Source: CAVWSM01 sp963798505 | Lineage (GTDB): Bacteria; Actinomycetota; Actinomycetes; Jiangellales; Jiangellaceae | DNA: 64,000 nucleotides | Direction of reading: 5' to 3' | Assembly (NCBI GenBank): GCA_963798505.1 | Contig: CAWCTX010000005.1 | Coordinates: 434,001-498,000 of the forward strand | Shown: one piece after another, positions 26,546-35,086 of the stretch | How the letters are laid out: every line of letters begins with the position of its first letter | Numbering within the stretch: position 1 is the stretch's first letter | Notes under the pieces: generated by a model | Database searches by the model: none | What the model was told of the DNA's origin: nothing | Seen by the model: only the letters and a program-made list of their open reading frames with translations | Translations under genes and position numbers: made by a program

Positions 26546-27020
26546 GTGACCCACGGTTCGCATGAGCCAGCCCGAGAGACCGGTGCCCACTCGCCTCCCG
26601 CAGCGTCTCACACGCTGCCGGGTGCGCGCCTCGGGCTGCCCGCCGAGGGACCGGGGTCGGTCGCCGGCTGGGGCCGGCGAATCGCGGCACTCATGATCGA
26701 CTGGCTGGTCGCCAACCTGGGCGCCGTCGCCCTCGTGGGGGCGGACGCCTGGTCGGGCAGCGGTTTGGCCCGGTGGGTCCCGCTCGCCGTGTGGTTCGTG
26801 GTGCGTCTGGCTGCTCACCGCGTTCACCGGTGCCAGCGCCGGCCAGCGGCTGCTGCGGATCACGGTGCTCCGGCTCGATCACCGGACGGTCGGTCTGTGG
26901 CGCGCGTTGGTCCGTACGGCCTTGATCGCCCTCGTGGTGCCGCCGCTCGTCTTCGACCGCGACGGCCGCGGCCTGCACGACATGGCCGCCGGAACCGTGG
27001 TGGTGCACGCGCCGCGCTGA
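26546..27020 (+). pseudogene. RDD-family membrane protein, frameshifted
   Basis: Small RDD protein of about 157 residues when restored. The N-terminal RDD motif is GWGRRIAALMIDWLVANLG with the characteristic Arg and Asp, followed by a second hydrophobic segment. After GTGTGGTTCGTGGTG the frame is lost; the downstream frame reads WLLTAFTGASAGQRLLRI and ends HDMAAGTVVVHAPR, the usual family close. One extra base at about 26804-26807 explains it. RDD proteins are thought to act in transport or membrane stress, with no defined role here. The place between glnA1 and the DUF4191 gene is conserved in actinobacteria as I recall. Confidence 0.75.
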
Positions 27021-27042
27021 TTCCCCGTGCGTGAGCTGCGCC

Positions 27043-27088
27043 GCTGGGGCGCCCCAGCGTTGCTCAAGCACCGCTCGGGCGCCCCAGC
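27043..27088. repeat. family B repeats between RDD and DUF4191 genes
   Basis: Perfect palindrome GCTGGGGCGCCCCAGC (27043-27058) followed by GTTGCT, then a second copy at 27073-27088 with one change. The same 16-bp core plus GTTGCT recurs at 45638, 45704 and 61323. It lies between convergent genes, so a bidirectional terminator role fits. Confidence 0.65.
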
Positions 27089-27108
27089 GTCGTTGAGGCA
27101 GGCGGCTC

Positions 27109-27798
27109 TCAGGTGCGCGGAAAGCCGCCCTTGGGCATGCGAACGTTCTTGGGAAGTGGCCCCTTCGGGACCGGGACCGGCATCGTGCTGAGCGCGCGCA
27201 GCCGGTTGTTGAGCTCGGTGACCTCGGCGGGGGCAATGCTGCGCGGGAGCTTGGTGACGTGCTTGACCAGCCTGCGCAATGGCACCTCGTCGGGTCCGCT
27301 GCCGACGACGACCTCATGCACGGTGACCTCGTAGGCCACCCTGGTGTGCCGCTTGCGCTCCTGCGCGAGGAGCTGGCGTACGCGCTGTGGCTGGCCCTCG
27401 CCGATGAGAATGATCCCCGGGCGGCCCAGCACGCGGAAGACCATGTCCTGGTTGCGAGTGACCGCAACCGGGGTCTGGCTGACGATCCAGCCGCGACGGA
27501 GCGTGCCGAGGGCGGCGGCAGCGGAGCCGGGCTGGCCCTCGATCTGCTTGTAGGCAGCCTTCTCGGCCCGCCGACCGAAGAAGACCGCGCTGGCCAACAG
27601 CGCCATCGGCACACCGAAGAGCAGCCAAAGCCACCAGGTGCCGAAAAGCAGGCCGAGTGCCACGAAGACCGCGAGCACCGCGACGAAGATCCCGAGAGTC
27701 AGCCAACCGATCCGTGGGTCGGACCGCCGCGTCATGCGGTAGGTCTGCCGGATCTGTGCCAAGCGTTTGGGCTTGTCGGGTGCTGCGTCGCGTGCCAT
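27109..27798 (-). CDS. DUF4191 membrane protein
   Basis: 229-residue integral membrane protein. A basic N-terminus (KPKRLAQIRQTYRMTRR) precedes two transmembrane helices (GWLTLGIFVAVLAVFVALGLLFG and WLWLLFGVPMALLASAVFF), then a cytoplasmic domain with GWIVSQTPVAVTRNQDMVFRVLG and KLPRSIAPAEVTELNNRL. This is the conserved actinobacterial DUF4191 family, encoded beside the lipoate and glnA genes; function unknown. ATG 27798 (MARDAAPDKPKR) is preferred to the upstream frame start because the family begins there. Confidence 0.85.
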   Translation of the reverse strand: MARDAAPDKPKRLAQIRQTYRMTRRSDPRIGWLTLGIFVAVLAVFVALGLLFGTWWLWLLFGVPMALLASAVFFGRRAEKAAYKQIEGQPGSAAAALGTLRRGWIVSQTPVAVTRNQDMVFRVLGRPGIILIGEGQPQRVRQLLAQERKRHTRVAYEVTVHEVVVGSGPDEVPLRRLVKHVTKLPRSIAPAEVTELNNRLRALSTMPVPVPKGPLPKNVRMPKGGFPRT

Positions 27799-27848
27799 GC
27801 GCTCAAGGGTACGGGGCGGCTGCGCCCCAGCCGTCACGAGCGTGACCC

Positions 27849-28499
27849 TCAGGCGGGCACCGGCGCGAGGACCTCCTCGAGGTGCCGCTGCACCACCGGG
27901 ACGGCGTCAACCACACGAACGCGTCGACCGGTCTCGGCCGTGAGCGATGTCACCTCGGCGTCGGGCAGACCACAGGGCACGATGCGGGCGAACGCGCCGA
28001 GGTCGCAGTCGCAGTTGAGGGCGAAGCCGTGCATGGTCACACCCTGGGCGACCCTGATGCCGATCGCGGCCACCTTGCGGTCCGGCGCGCCATCGGCGCC
28101 GGGGACCCACACGCCGCTGCGACCCTTGATGCGCGTCGTCTCCAGCCCTAGTTCTGCGCACGAGGCAATGAGGGCCACTTCCACGCGCCGTACGTAGGCA
28201 ACGACATCGACCGGCTCGCCGAGCCGCACGATCGGGTAGCCCACGAGCTGGCCCGGGCCGTGCCAGGTGATCTTGCCGCCGCGGTCCACGTCGATCACCG
28301 GGGTGCCGTCGACCGGTCGCTCGTCCGCCTCGGTGCGCTTGCCCGCCGTATAGACGGGCTCGTGCTCCAGGAGCAGCACGGTGTCCGGGACGTCCCCTGA
28401 GACCCGCGCGGCGTGCACCCGGCGCTGCTCCTCCCATGCCTGTTCGTAGGGCACGAAGGTGGGGTCCAGCCCCAGGGAGACGAAGCTCAGCGCGGTCAC
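27849..28499 (-). CDS. lipB: octanoyl-[acyl-carrier-protein]:protein octanoyltransferase
   Basis: Transfers octanoyl groups from ACP to lipoyl domains, the first step of lipoate synthesis; its local substrates would include SucB at 31317-33086. 216 residues. Motifs: LLLEHEPVYTAGKRT, GGKITWHGPGQLVGYP, and the catalytic Lys/Cys pair in KVAAIGIRV and ARIVPCGLPDAEVTSL. GTG 28499 (VTALSFVSLGL) is chosen by alignment to the family although no good ribosome site is seen. lipA, which I recall as the adjacent gene in mycobacteria, is not present between lipB and DUF4191. Confidence 0.9.
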   Translation of the reverse strand: MTALSFVSLGLDPTFVPYEQAWEEQRRVHAARVSGDVPDTVLLLEHEPVYTAGKRTEADERPVDGTPVIDVDRGGKITWHGPGQLVGYPIVRLGEPVDVVAYVRRVEVALIASCAELGLETTRIKGRSGVWVPGADGAPDRKVAAIGIRVAQGVTMHGFALNCDCDLGAFARIVPCGLPDAEVTSLTAETGRRVRVVDAVPVVQRHLEEVLAPVPA

Positions 28500-28608
28500 G
28501 TCGGCCAGCGTAACCGCGGGCCCGAGAGCAGTGCCGAGATGGGGCACATCACTATTTCTGTGCACAGGTGGACGCAGCATGCCCCGGTATCGGTGACAAT
28601 AGGCGGCG

Positions 28609-30393
28609 ATGTTCGGTGCGCCTGCTATCCCTGGCTTCGCCGTCGTAGGCCCTCTGGGGCGCGGCGGCGAGGCCTTTGTCTGGGCTGCCGTCGAGCAGGC
28701 CACGGGTCGGCCCGTCGCGCTCAAACGGCTGCGGACCTCCTCGGCCGACGAGCGCGTACGGCTGCACCGGGAGGCCGCGCTGCTGTCCAGCCTCAACCAC
28801 CCGCACATCGTCGCGCTCCTGGGTGTCCACGACGGCCCCGACGGGGTCGTGCTCGTGCTCGAGCGGGCCGAGGGCGGCAGCCTGCTCGACCTGGTGATGG
28901 CGCGCGGTGCGTTGCCGCCGGGCGAGGCGGTCACGGCCACCGGACCGATCGCCCAGGCTCTGGCGGCGGCCCACGCCTCCGGCCTCGTGCACGGCGACGT
29001 GACACCCTCCAACGTGCTGTTCAGCGCCGACGGGCGCCCGTTGATTGCCGATCTCGGGGTGGCCAGGGTGGCGGGCGAGCAGCCCGCAGCCGTGGGCGTC
29101 ACGCACGGCTTCACCGCCCCGGAGGTGCTCGGCGGCGCCCAGCCGACGCCGGCCTCAGACGTCTACGGCCTCGCCGTCACGGTGCGCACGGCCCTCGTCG
29201 GCGTGCTCCCGGACGACCCGCGTGCGGCCCTGGTCAAGTCGCCCCCCCTGCCTGCGACGCCGGTCAGCGTCATCGAGGCGGCGCTTGGTGTCGAGCCGCG
29301 CAACCGGCCGTCGGCCGCCGAGCTGGCCGATGCGCTGTTCCGGCTGGCCGCGCCCCGTCCGATCCGGCTGATCGTCCCGGCGCCCGACCTGGCAGCCCCA
29401 CCTGTTCCGCAGGCTCCGGTCACGCATCGCAGCGCCCCCGCGCCGGCCACGAGCGCGCCGCCGGCTGCGGACGGCGGTTCCGGCTACATCGGGCGACGCG
29501 CACGGCGCAATCCCACACGCAACGAAACGCCGCCGGCTGCGGCGGCCCCAAGCCCGGGGTCGCCGCCGGTCGCCGTCCCGGTGCACCAGGCGCACCCGTC
29601 GCCGCACGCCCCGACCGGCCTGCCGCAACGGCCCGTCCCGGAGCGCGCACAGCCCGTCGGCGCCATGTCGCAACCGGCCCGGCGTGGGACGCCGTCGCTG
29701 GCACCTGAGGACGTCGCCGCGGTGCCGGAGGCAGCGCAGACCCACCGGGTCCGTCGGGAGCCCCAGCGGGAGCCGTCGCGCGACACGGCCCACGTCGAAG
29801 CCCATGAGCACCACGACATCGGACGGTTCGCCGTCCTGCTGATCGTCCCGGCGCTCATCATCGGAGCCGCGCTGCTCGGCTGGCAGTGGTGGGACTCCCG
29901 CCGCGATGCTGAGGCAGCACCGCGCATGGACATCAGTCGCCCGCTCGGCGAGGGCGAGGGTGCGTCCGCGGCGCTCTGCGGTGGCGCTCCGTCCGCCGTC
30001 CCGGCCACGACACCGACGCCGGCTGAGGACTGGGCGGTCGTCGTCGACGATCTCTATACGCAGGTCGCCGCGGCCTACACCGATGCCGATCCGGCCGAGC
30101 TCTGCCTGGCGTACGTTCCGACGAGCAAGGGCCTCGAGGTCGACCAGGCCAAGATCAACGAGTACGTACGGGTCGGTGCGCACGCGCAGGGCATGGACTT
30201 CATCGTCCATTCGGCCGAGGTGATCACCGCCGAGCCCACCCGGGTGGTGCTGGAGATCACCGACGAGCTGCCCGCCTACGACATCGTCGACAAGGACGGC
30301 GTTGTCCGGGGCACGGGCGAGGCGTTGCCGCAGCAGACCTGGAAGGTCGAGCTGCTGCCGTCACCCGACGGCACGGCGTGGCGGTTCGGCTGA
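28609..30393 (+). CDS. membrane Ser/Thr protein kinase, divergent catalytic loop
   Basis: PknB-like receptor kinase of 594 residues. Kinase lobe: P-loop GRGGEAFVW (17-25), catalytic Lys39 in PVALKR, and a catalytic loop HGDVTPSN (128-135) where HGD replaces HRD but the Asp and Asn remain. The metal-binding motif is DLG (148-150) instead of DFG. A proline-rich linker (about 265-400) leads to one membrane helix (FAVLLIVPALIIGAALLGW). The extracytoplasmic domain of ~170 residues is not PASTA and is not recognised. It may be weakly active or a scaffold. It is divergent from lipB and convergent with the broken epimerase gene. Confidence 0.85.
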   Translation: MFGAPAIPGFAVVGPLGRGGEAFVWAAVEQATGRPVALKRLRTSSADERVRLHREAALLSSLNHPHIVALLGVHDGPDGVVLVLERAEGGSLLDLVMARGALPPGEAVTATGPIAQALAAAHASGLVHGDVTPSNVLFSADGRPLIADLGVARVAGEQPAAVGVTHGFTAPEVLGGAQPTPASDVYGLAVTVRTALVGVLPDDPRAALVKSPPLPATPVSVIEAALGVEPRNRPSAAELADALFRLAAPRPIRLIVPAPDLAAPPVPQAPVTHRSAPAPATSAPPAADGGSGYIGRRARRNPTRNETPPAAAAPSPGSPPVAVPVHQAHPSPHAPTGLPQRPVPERAQPVGAMSQPARRGTPSLAPEDVAAVPEAAQTHRVRREPQREPSRDTAHVEAHEHHDIGRFAVLLIVPALIIGAALLGWQWWDSRRDAEAAPRMDISRPLGEGEGASAALCGGAPSAVPATTPTPAEDWAVVVDDLYTQVAAAYTDADPAELCLAYVPTSKGLEVDQAKINEYVRVGAHAQGMDFIVHSAEVITAEPTRVVLEITDELPAYDIVDKDGVVRGTGEALPQQTWKVELLPSPDGTAWRFG

Positions 30394-30400
30394 GCCCTGC

Positions 30401-31304
30401 TCAGTCCAGGGCTGCTGCGAAGATCTCGTCGACCGTGCGGTGCGCGAACTCGAACCCGGCAGCCTCGAGGCGGACGGGCACCACACGCATGCTGCCCAGC
30501 ACTGCGTCGGCGAACTCGCCGAGCACCAGGCGGATCGCCGGTGCCGGGCACTGCGAGCAATGCTGGTCGATGCACAGCGCGGGCCAGTGCGGCAGTGACC
30601 TGACGATTGGTCGCAGGCTCGGGCGCGGTGACGTTGTAGGGGCCGCGATCGCGGTCGGCTCCTCGATAAGGAACGTGATTGCGCGCACCGTGTCGTCGAG
30701 TGACACGATGCTCCACCACTGCCGACCATTGCCAAGGCGAGCACCGAGCGCCGAGCCGGAACAGCGGGAGCAACCTCCTCCCGAGCGTGGACCCCGAGCT
30801 GGTCCATGACAATCCCGCTGCGGGTGGACACTGACCCGGATCCCGGCTTGTCGAGCCGGGTCAAGGCGGCTTCGTTGTCTCGCACGATGCCGTGGCGAGG
30901 AAGCCGTCGCCAGGCGCGGCGTCTTCGTCGAGCAGCGTGTCGCCGCGGTCGTTGCCGTAGTAGTCGACCCCACCCTGGCCGACGATGACGCGCGGGCGTG
31001 GCTCCAGTGCGGCCGCGGCCTCCGCGAGAACGCGTGCGCTGCCAACGTGGCTGTCGTACAGCGTTCGCTTGTAGTGCCCTGTCCAACGGCGATCACCGAC
31101 GCCCGCACCTGCGAGGTTCACGAGCGCGTCGACTCCGGCGAGCCCAGTCAGGTCTACCCTTCCGGTCACCGGATCCCACCGAACTTCGTCGGGGGAGCGT
31201 GGGACGCGGCGCACGAGCCGTACGACCTCATGTCCGTCGGCGCGCAGCGACGCCGTCAGTGCCGAGCCGATGAACCCGCCGGCACCGCTGATCGCAACCC
31301 GCAC
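30401..31304 (-). pseudogene. TIGR01777-type NAD-dependent epimerase, multiple frame changes
   Basis: SDR-type sugar-nucleotide epimerase-like gene (YfcH type). GTG 31304 opens with VAISGAGGFIGSALT (Rossmann GxxGxxG) and reads well to about 30895 (VIVGQGGVDYYGNDRGD). Downstream pieces occur in alternating frames: RDNEAALTRLDKPG, LGRRLLPLFRLG, GNGRQWWSIVSLDDTVRAI, NVTAPEPATNRQVTAALARA, then RLVLGEFADAVLGSMRVVP to the TGA at 30401. At least four shifts are needed within 500 bases, too many for one error. Either the gene is decayed or this stretch is badly assembled. The place next to sucB and lipB is conserved in mycobacteria as I recall. Confidence 0.75.
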
Positions 31305-31316
31305 GGGGGGCAGCCT

Positions 31317-33086
31317 CTACAGGCCGAGGTCTGCCTCGAAGGCGCCCTCCTCGAGTCGTTGCTTGACGGTGACCAGGAACCGAGCCGCGTCTGCGCCGTC
31401 GATGAGCCGGTGGTCGTAGGTCATCGCGAGGAAGACCATCGAGCGGACCGCGATGCTGTCGGCTCCGTAGGCATCCGACACCACGACGGGACGCTTGACC
31501 ACGGCGCCGGTGCCGATCATCGCGACCTGTGGCTGGTTGAGGATCGGGGTGTCGAAGAGCGCGCCGCGGCTGCCGGTATTGGTGAGGGTGAACGTGCCGC
31601 CGGACAGCTCGTCGGGGCCGATCTTGTTGGTGCGGGTGCGCTCGGCGATGTCCGCGATCTTGCGCGCGAGACCGGCGATGTTGAGGTCGCCAGCGTTCTT
31701 GATCACGGGGACCATGAGGCCCTTGTCGGTGTCGACGGCGATACCGAGGTGCTCGACGTCGAAGTAGGTCACCTCGTTGGTCTCGGAGTTGATCGTCGCG
31801 TTGATCTTGGGGTACTGCTTGAGCGCGTCGAGCGCCGCCTTGGCGAAGAACGGCAGGAACGAGAGCTTGACCCCCTCGCGCGCCTCGAACGCCTTCTTGG
31901 CACGGTTGCGCAGCGCGGCGATGGCCGTGACATCGACCTCGACCACCGTGGTCAGCTGCGCGGAGACCTGCAGCGACTCGACCATGCGCTTGGCGATGAC
32001 CTGGCGGATGCGCGACATCTTCTCGGTCTTGCCGCGCAGCTCGGACGGCACGGGGCCAGCGGCAGCCGGAGTCGCGGCTGGGGCAGCAGGTGCGGCGGTC
32101 GGGGCAGCGGCTGCGGCGGGCGCGGCTGGTGCCGCCTGCTGCTTGGCCGCCTCGGCTGCGGCGAGCACATCCTGCTTGCGGATGCGGCCGCCGACTCCGG
32201 TGCCGGACAGCTGGCCCAGGTCGACGCCGTGCTCGGCCGCAAGGCGGCGAACCAGCGGGGTCACGTAGGCCCGGCCATTGCCCTCGGACGTCGCAGGCGG
32301 CGATGGCTGGGTCGGCGCGGGCGCGGTCTGGATCGGCGCCGGCTGAGGCTGAACGGCCTGCGCGACCGGCGCGGACTCGGGCTGCGGCTCAGCCTGCGGA
32401 GCTGCGGATTGCGGCGGCGCGGCGGCCTGCGCGGGCTGTGCCTGCTGCCCGGCGTCGCCGCTGCCGATGACAGCGAGGACGGCTCCTACCTCGACGGTCT
32501 CGTCCTCGGCGACGTTGATCTCCAGCAGCGTTCCCGCGGTCGGCGAGGGGATCTCGGTGTCGACCTTGTCGGTGGAGATCTCGAGCAGTGGCTCGTCGAC
32601 GGCGATCGTGTCGCCGACCTGCTTGAGCCACCGGGTCACAGTGCCCTCGGTGACGCTTTCGCCGAGCGCGGGCAGGGTCACCGGCGTGCCGGCTCCGTCG
32701 CCCGGTGCTGGGGCCGCTGCAGGCTGGGCGGGCTCGGGCTGCGCCTCGGGCTGCGCTTGTTCGGGCTGCGCTTGTTCGGGCTGCGCCTGCTCGGCCTGCG
32801 CCTGCTCGGGCTGCTCCGCCGGACCGGTGTCCGACCCCGCCGACTCACCCTCTTCGCCGATGACGGCGAGCACCGCCCCTACCTCGACGGTCTCGTCCTC
32901 AGCGACCTTGATCTCCAGCAGCGTGCCAGCCGTCGGCGAGGGGATCTCGGTGTCGACCTTGTCGGTGGAGATCTCGAGCAGTGGCTCGTCGACGGCGACG
33001 GTGTCGCCGACCTGCTTGAGCCACCGGGTCACGGTGCCCTCGGTCACGCTCTCGCCGAGCGCGGGCAGAGCGACGGAGACCGCCAT
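31317..33086 (-). CDS. sucB: dihydrolipoyl acyltransferase, E2 of 2-oxoacid dehydrogenase
   Basis: E2 core protein of 589 residues for pyruvate and/or 2-oxoglutarate dehydrogenase (DlaT in mycobacteria). Two N-terminal lipoyl domains, each with the lipoylated Lys in EISTDKVDTEIPSP (Lys43 in the first), are joined by Ala/Pro/Gln-rich linkers. A peripheral subunit-binding domain (YVTPLVRRLAAEHGVDL...GRIRKQDV) follows, then the catalytic domain with TYDHRLIDGADAARFL near the C-terminus. ATG 33086 follows GAGAGGAC. It is 13 bases downstream of lpdA, the E3 gene, so they form an operon. Two lipoyl domains are fewer than the three seen in some actinobacteria. Confidence 0.92.
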   Translation of the reverse strand: MAVSVALPALGESVTEGTVTRWLKQVGDTVAVDEPLLEISTDKVDTEIPSPTAGTLLEIKVAEDETVEVGAVLAVIGEEGESAGSDTGPAEQPEQAQAEQAQPEQAQPEQAQPEAQPEPAQPAAAPAPGDGAGTPVTLPALGESVTEGTVTRWLKQVGDTIAVDEPLLEISTDKVDTEIPSPTAGTLLEINVAEDETVEVGAVLAVIGSGDAGQQAQPAQAAAPPQSAAPQAEPQPESAPVAQAVQPQPAPIQTAPAPTQPSPPATSEGNGRAYVTPLVRRLAAEHGVDLGQLSGTGVGGRIRKQDVLAAAEAAKQQAAPAAPAAAAAPTAAPAAPAATPAAAGPVPSELRGKTEKMSRIRQVIAKRMVESLQVSAQLTTVVEVDVTAIAALRNRAKKAFEAREGVKLSFLPFFAKAALDALKQYPKINATINSETNEVTYFDVEHLGIAVDTDKGLMVPVIKNAGDLNIAGLARKIADIAERTRTNKIGPDELSGGTFTLTNTGSRGALFDTPILNQPQVAMIGTGAVVKRPVVVSDAYGADSIAVRSMVFLAMTYDHRLIDGADAARFLVTVKQRLEEGAFEADLGL

Positions 33087-33099
33087 TGGTTGTCCTCTC

Positions 33100-34497
33100 T
33101 CAGGCGTGGGCGTGCAGGGGCTTGCCGGCCAGCGCGAGGAAGGCCTCGCCGAGGGCCTCGTTCTGGGTCGGGTGCGCGTGCACCAGCGGCGCGACGTCGG
33201 CCGGGAACGCCTCCCAGTTGAAGATGAGCTGCGCCTCCCCGACAAGCTCGCCGACGCGGGCACCGACCATGTGGACGCCGAGCACGGGGCCGTCGGAGAG
33301 TCGTACGAGCTTGATGAAGCCGGCGGTCTTGAGGATCTGGCTCTTGCCGTTGCCGCCGAGGTTGTAGCTGTAGGTCTCAACCTTGTCGGCGCCGTGCAGC
33401 TCCTTGGCGGCCGCCTCGGTCAGGCCGACCGACGCCACCTCGGGGTCGGAGTAGGTGACGCGCGGGATACCCGCCTCGTCGATGGCCGCGGGAGACAGCC
33501 CGGCGATGTCCTCGGCAACGAAGATGCCCTGCTGGAAGCCGCGGTGCGCGAGCTGCAGACCGGGGACGATGTCGCCGACTGCGTAGACGCCGGGCAGGTT
33601 GGTGCGCAGCCGCTCATCGGTGGGCACGAACCCGCGGTCCATCGTCAGGCCCTGCTCCTCGTAGCCGATGCCGGACGTCGTCGGGCCACGGCCGACAGCG
33701 ACGAGCAGCACCTCGGCGTCGATGGTCTCGCCGCCGGAGACGGTGACCCGCACGCCGGACTCCGTGGGCTCGACTCGCTCGAACGGTTTGCCGGTCTTGA
33801 ACGCGATGCCGCGCTTGCGGAACGCCCGCTCGACAACCTTGGAGATCTCCTCGTCCTCGGCCGGGACCAGGCGGGGCAGCGCCTCGACGATGGTGATGTC
33901 GACGCCGAGCGACTTCCACGCGCTGGCGAACTCGACACCGATGACGCCGCCGCCGAGCACGATGGCCGACGACGGGAGCCGCTCGAGGGTCAGCGCGTGC
34001 TCGCTGGCGATGACCTTCTGGCCGTCGATCTCAAGCCCCGGAAGGGACTTCGAGTAGGAGCCCGTGGCGAGCACCACATTGCGCCCGGTGAACCGCGCGC
34101 CGTCGACCTCGACGGTGTCGGGCGAGACGAGCCGCCCGCTGCCTTGCACGTACGTGATCTTGGCCGCGCCCACCAGGCCCTGCAGGCCCTTGTAGAGCCG
34201 GGCGACCACGCCGTCCTTGTAGGCGTTGACCCCGGCCATGTCGATGCTGACGAGCTCGGCCTTGATGCCGAACTGCTCGCTCTCGCGGGTCTGGTCGGCA
34301 ACCTCGCCGGCGTGCAGCAGCGCCTTGGTCGGGATGCAGCCGCGGTGCAGGCAGGTGCCGCCCAGCTTGTCCTTCTCGATCAGCGCGACGCTCTTGCCGA
34401 GCTGAGCGGCGCGCAACGCGGTCGCGTAGCCGCCGCTGCCGCCGCCGAGAATGACGATGTCGAAGGTCCCACCGGACGTCTGGGCAATGTCCGCCAC
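33100..34497 (-). CDS. lpdA: dihydrolipoyl dehydrogenase (E3)
   Basis: FAD-dependent pyridine nucleotide-disulfide oxidoreductase, 465 residues, re-oxidising the lipoyl groups of SucB. FAD-binding VILGGGSGGYATALRAAQLG; redox Cys pair in GGTCLHRGCIPTKAL (Cys49 and Cys54); NAD-binding IVLGGGVIGVEFASAWKSLG; C-terminal catalytic HAHPTQNEALGEAFL. GTG 34497 is chosen because AGGGAG lies 6 bases upstream; a GTG at 34521 would add eight residues without a ribosome site. Likely co-transcribed with sucB. Confidence 0.93.
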   Translation of the reverse strand: MADIAQTSGGTFDIVILGGGSGGYATALRAAQLGKSVALIEKDKLGGTCLHRGCIPTKALLHAGEVADQTRESEQFGIKAELVSIDMAGVNAYKDGVVARLYKGLQGLVGAAKITYVQGSGRLVSPDTVEVDGARFTGRNVVLATGSYSKSLPGLEIDGQKVIASEHALTLERLPSSAIVLGGGVIGVEFASAWKSLGVDITIVEALPRLVPAEDEEISKVVERAFRKRGIAFKTGKPFERVEPTESGVRVTVSGGETIDAEVLLVAVGRGPTTSGIGYEEQGLTMDRGFVPTDERLRTNLPGVYAVGDIVPGLQLAHRGFQQGIFVAEDIAGLSPAAIDEAGIPRVTYSDPEVASVGLTEAAAKELHGADKVETYSYNLGGNGKSQILKTAGFIKLVRLSDGPVLGVHMVGARVGELVGEAQLIFNWEAFPADVAPLVHAHPTQNEALGEAFLALAGKPLHAHA

Positions 34498-34626
34498 GCT
34501 GCGCTCCCTGCCGTTATTCACACGTACTCAAGCATCTTTCCACCAGGGGTTGTTCCGGCGACAACTGGGCAGGCGGGCTGGTGCAGACTTGGCACTAGCG
34601 GTCGATACACGGCGGAAGGGATATCC

Positions 34627-34971
34627 ATGGCGTGGTGGCGACGTCGTCGGTCGGCGCCGACAGGTGGCAGGCGGTCTGCGCATGGCACTCTCGACCGGGC
34701 TGCGAACTCGGGCGACCGAGAGCATCTCGAGGAGTTCGTGCGGACGCGCCGTGGTGTGGAGGCCTACGTCGAACCACCGACCACCGTGACCTCGACCACA
34801 GTGATGTTGATCGCGCACGATGGGGAGTGGACGCGGCGACGCGTTCCCGACGCCGGTGCCGCCTCCGAGCTGGCCCGTCGGCTGGGCATCCCCATCTACG
34901 ACGCGCGCATCGTCGGCTATCCACAGCGCATGCGTGACTACAACGCGCGGAAGAAGGCCGGCGGGGCCTGA
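34627..34971 (+). CDS. conserved actinobacterial hypothetical protein (114 aa)
   Basis: A basic N-terminal segment (MAWWRRRRSAPTGG) is followed by a small alpha/beta domain: LEEFVRTRRGVEAYVEPPTTV, STTVMLIAHDGEWTRRRVP, and ELARRLGIPIYDARIVGYPQRMRDYNARKK. The pattern is that of a conserved actinobacterial family sometimes labelled oxidoreductase without evidence. No cofactor motif is visible. ATG 34627 has GGAAGGG upstream. It is divergent from lpdA and converges with pepA across a family A palindrome. Confidence 0.7.
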   Translation: MAWWRRRRSAPTGGRRSAHGTLDRAANSGDREHLEEFVRTRRGVEAYVEPPTTVTSTTVMLIAHDGEWTRRRVPDAGAASELARRLGIPIYDARIVGYPQRMRDYNARKKAGGA

Positions 34972-34980
34972 GCCCGCTCC

Positions 34981-35070
34981 AGCACTGGATCAGGGGCGCC
35001 CGTGTCTAACCCCAGCACTGGATCAGGGGCGCCCGTGTCCAATAGGTCTGGACACGGGCGCCCCTGATCC
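34981..35070. repeat. family A palindrome with duplicated left arm
   Basis: Perfect 22-bp stem (35020-35041 and 35049-35070, 7-base loop), arm GGATCAGGGGCGCCCGTG. The left arm with its AGCACT lead occurs twice in tandem (34981-35006 and 35014-35039), so two alternative hairpins can form. It fills a convergent gap. Related to 250-298, differing mainly at two central bases and in the loop. Confidence 0.75.
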
Positions 35071-35086
35071 AAGATGGGGATCGGGG

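Noticed and set aside
27849..29114. Extended lipB frame up to 29114
   Set aside because: The extra 200 codons run antisense through the kinase gene, and LipB homology begins only at VTALSFVSLG.
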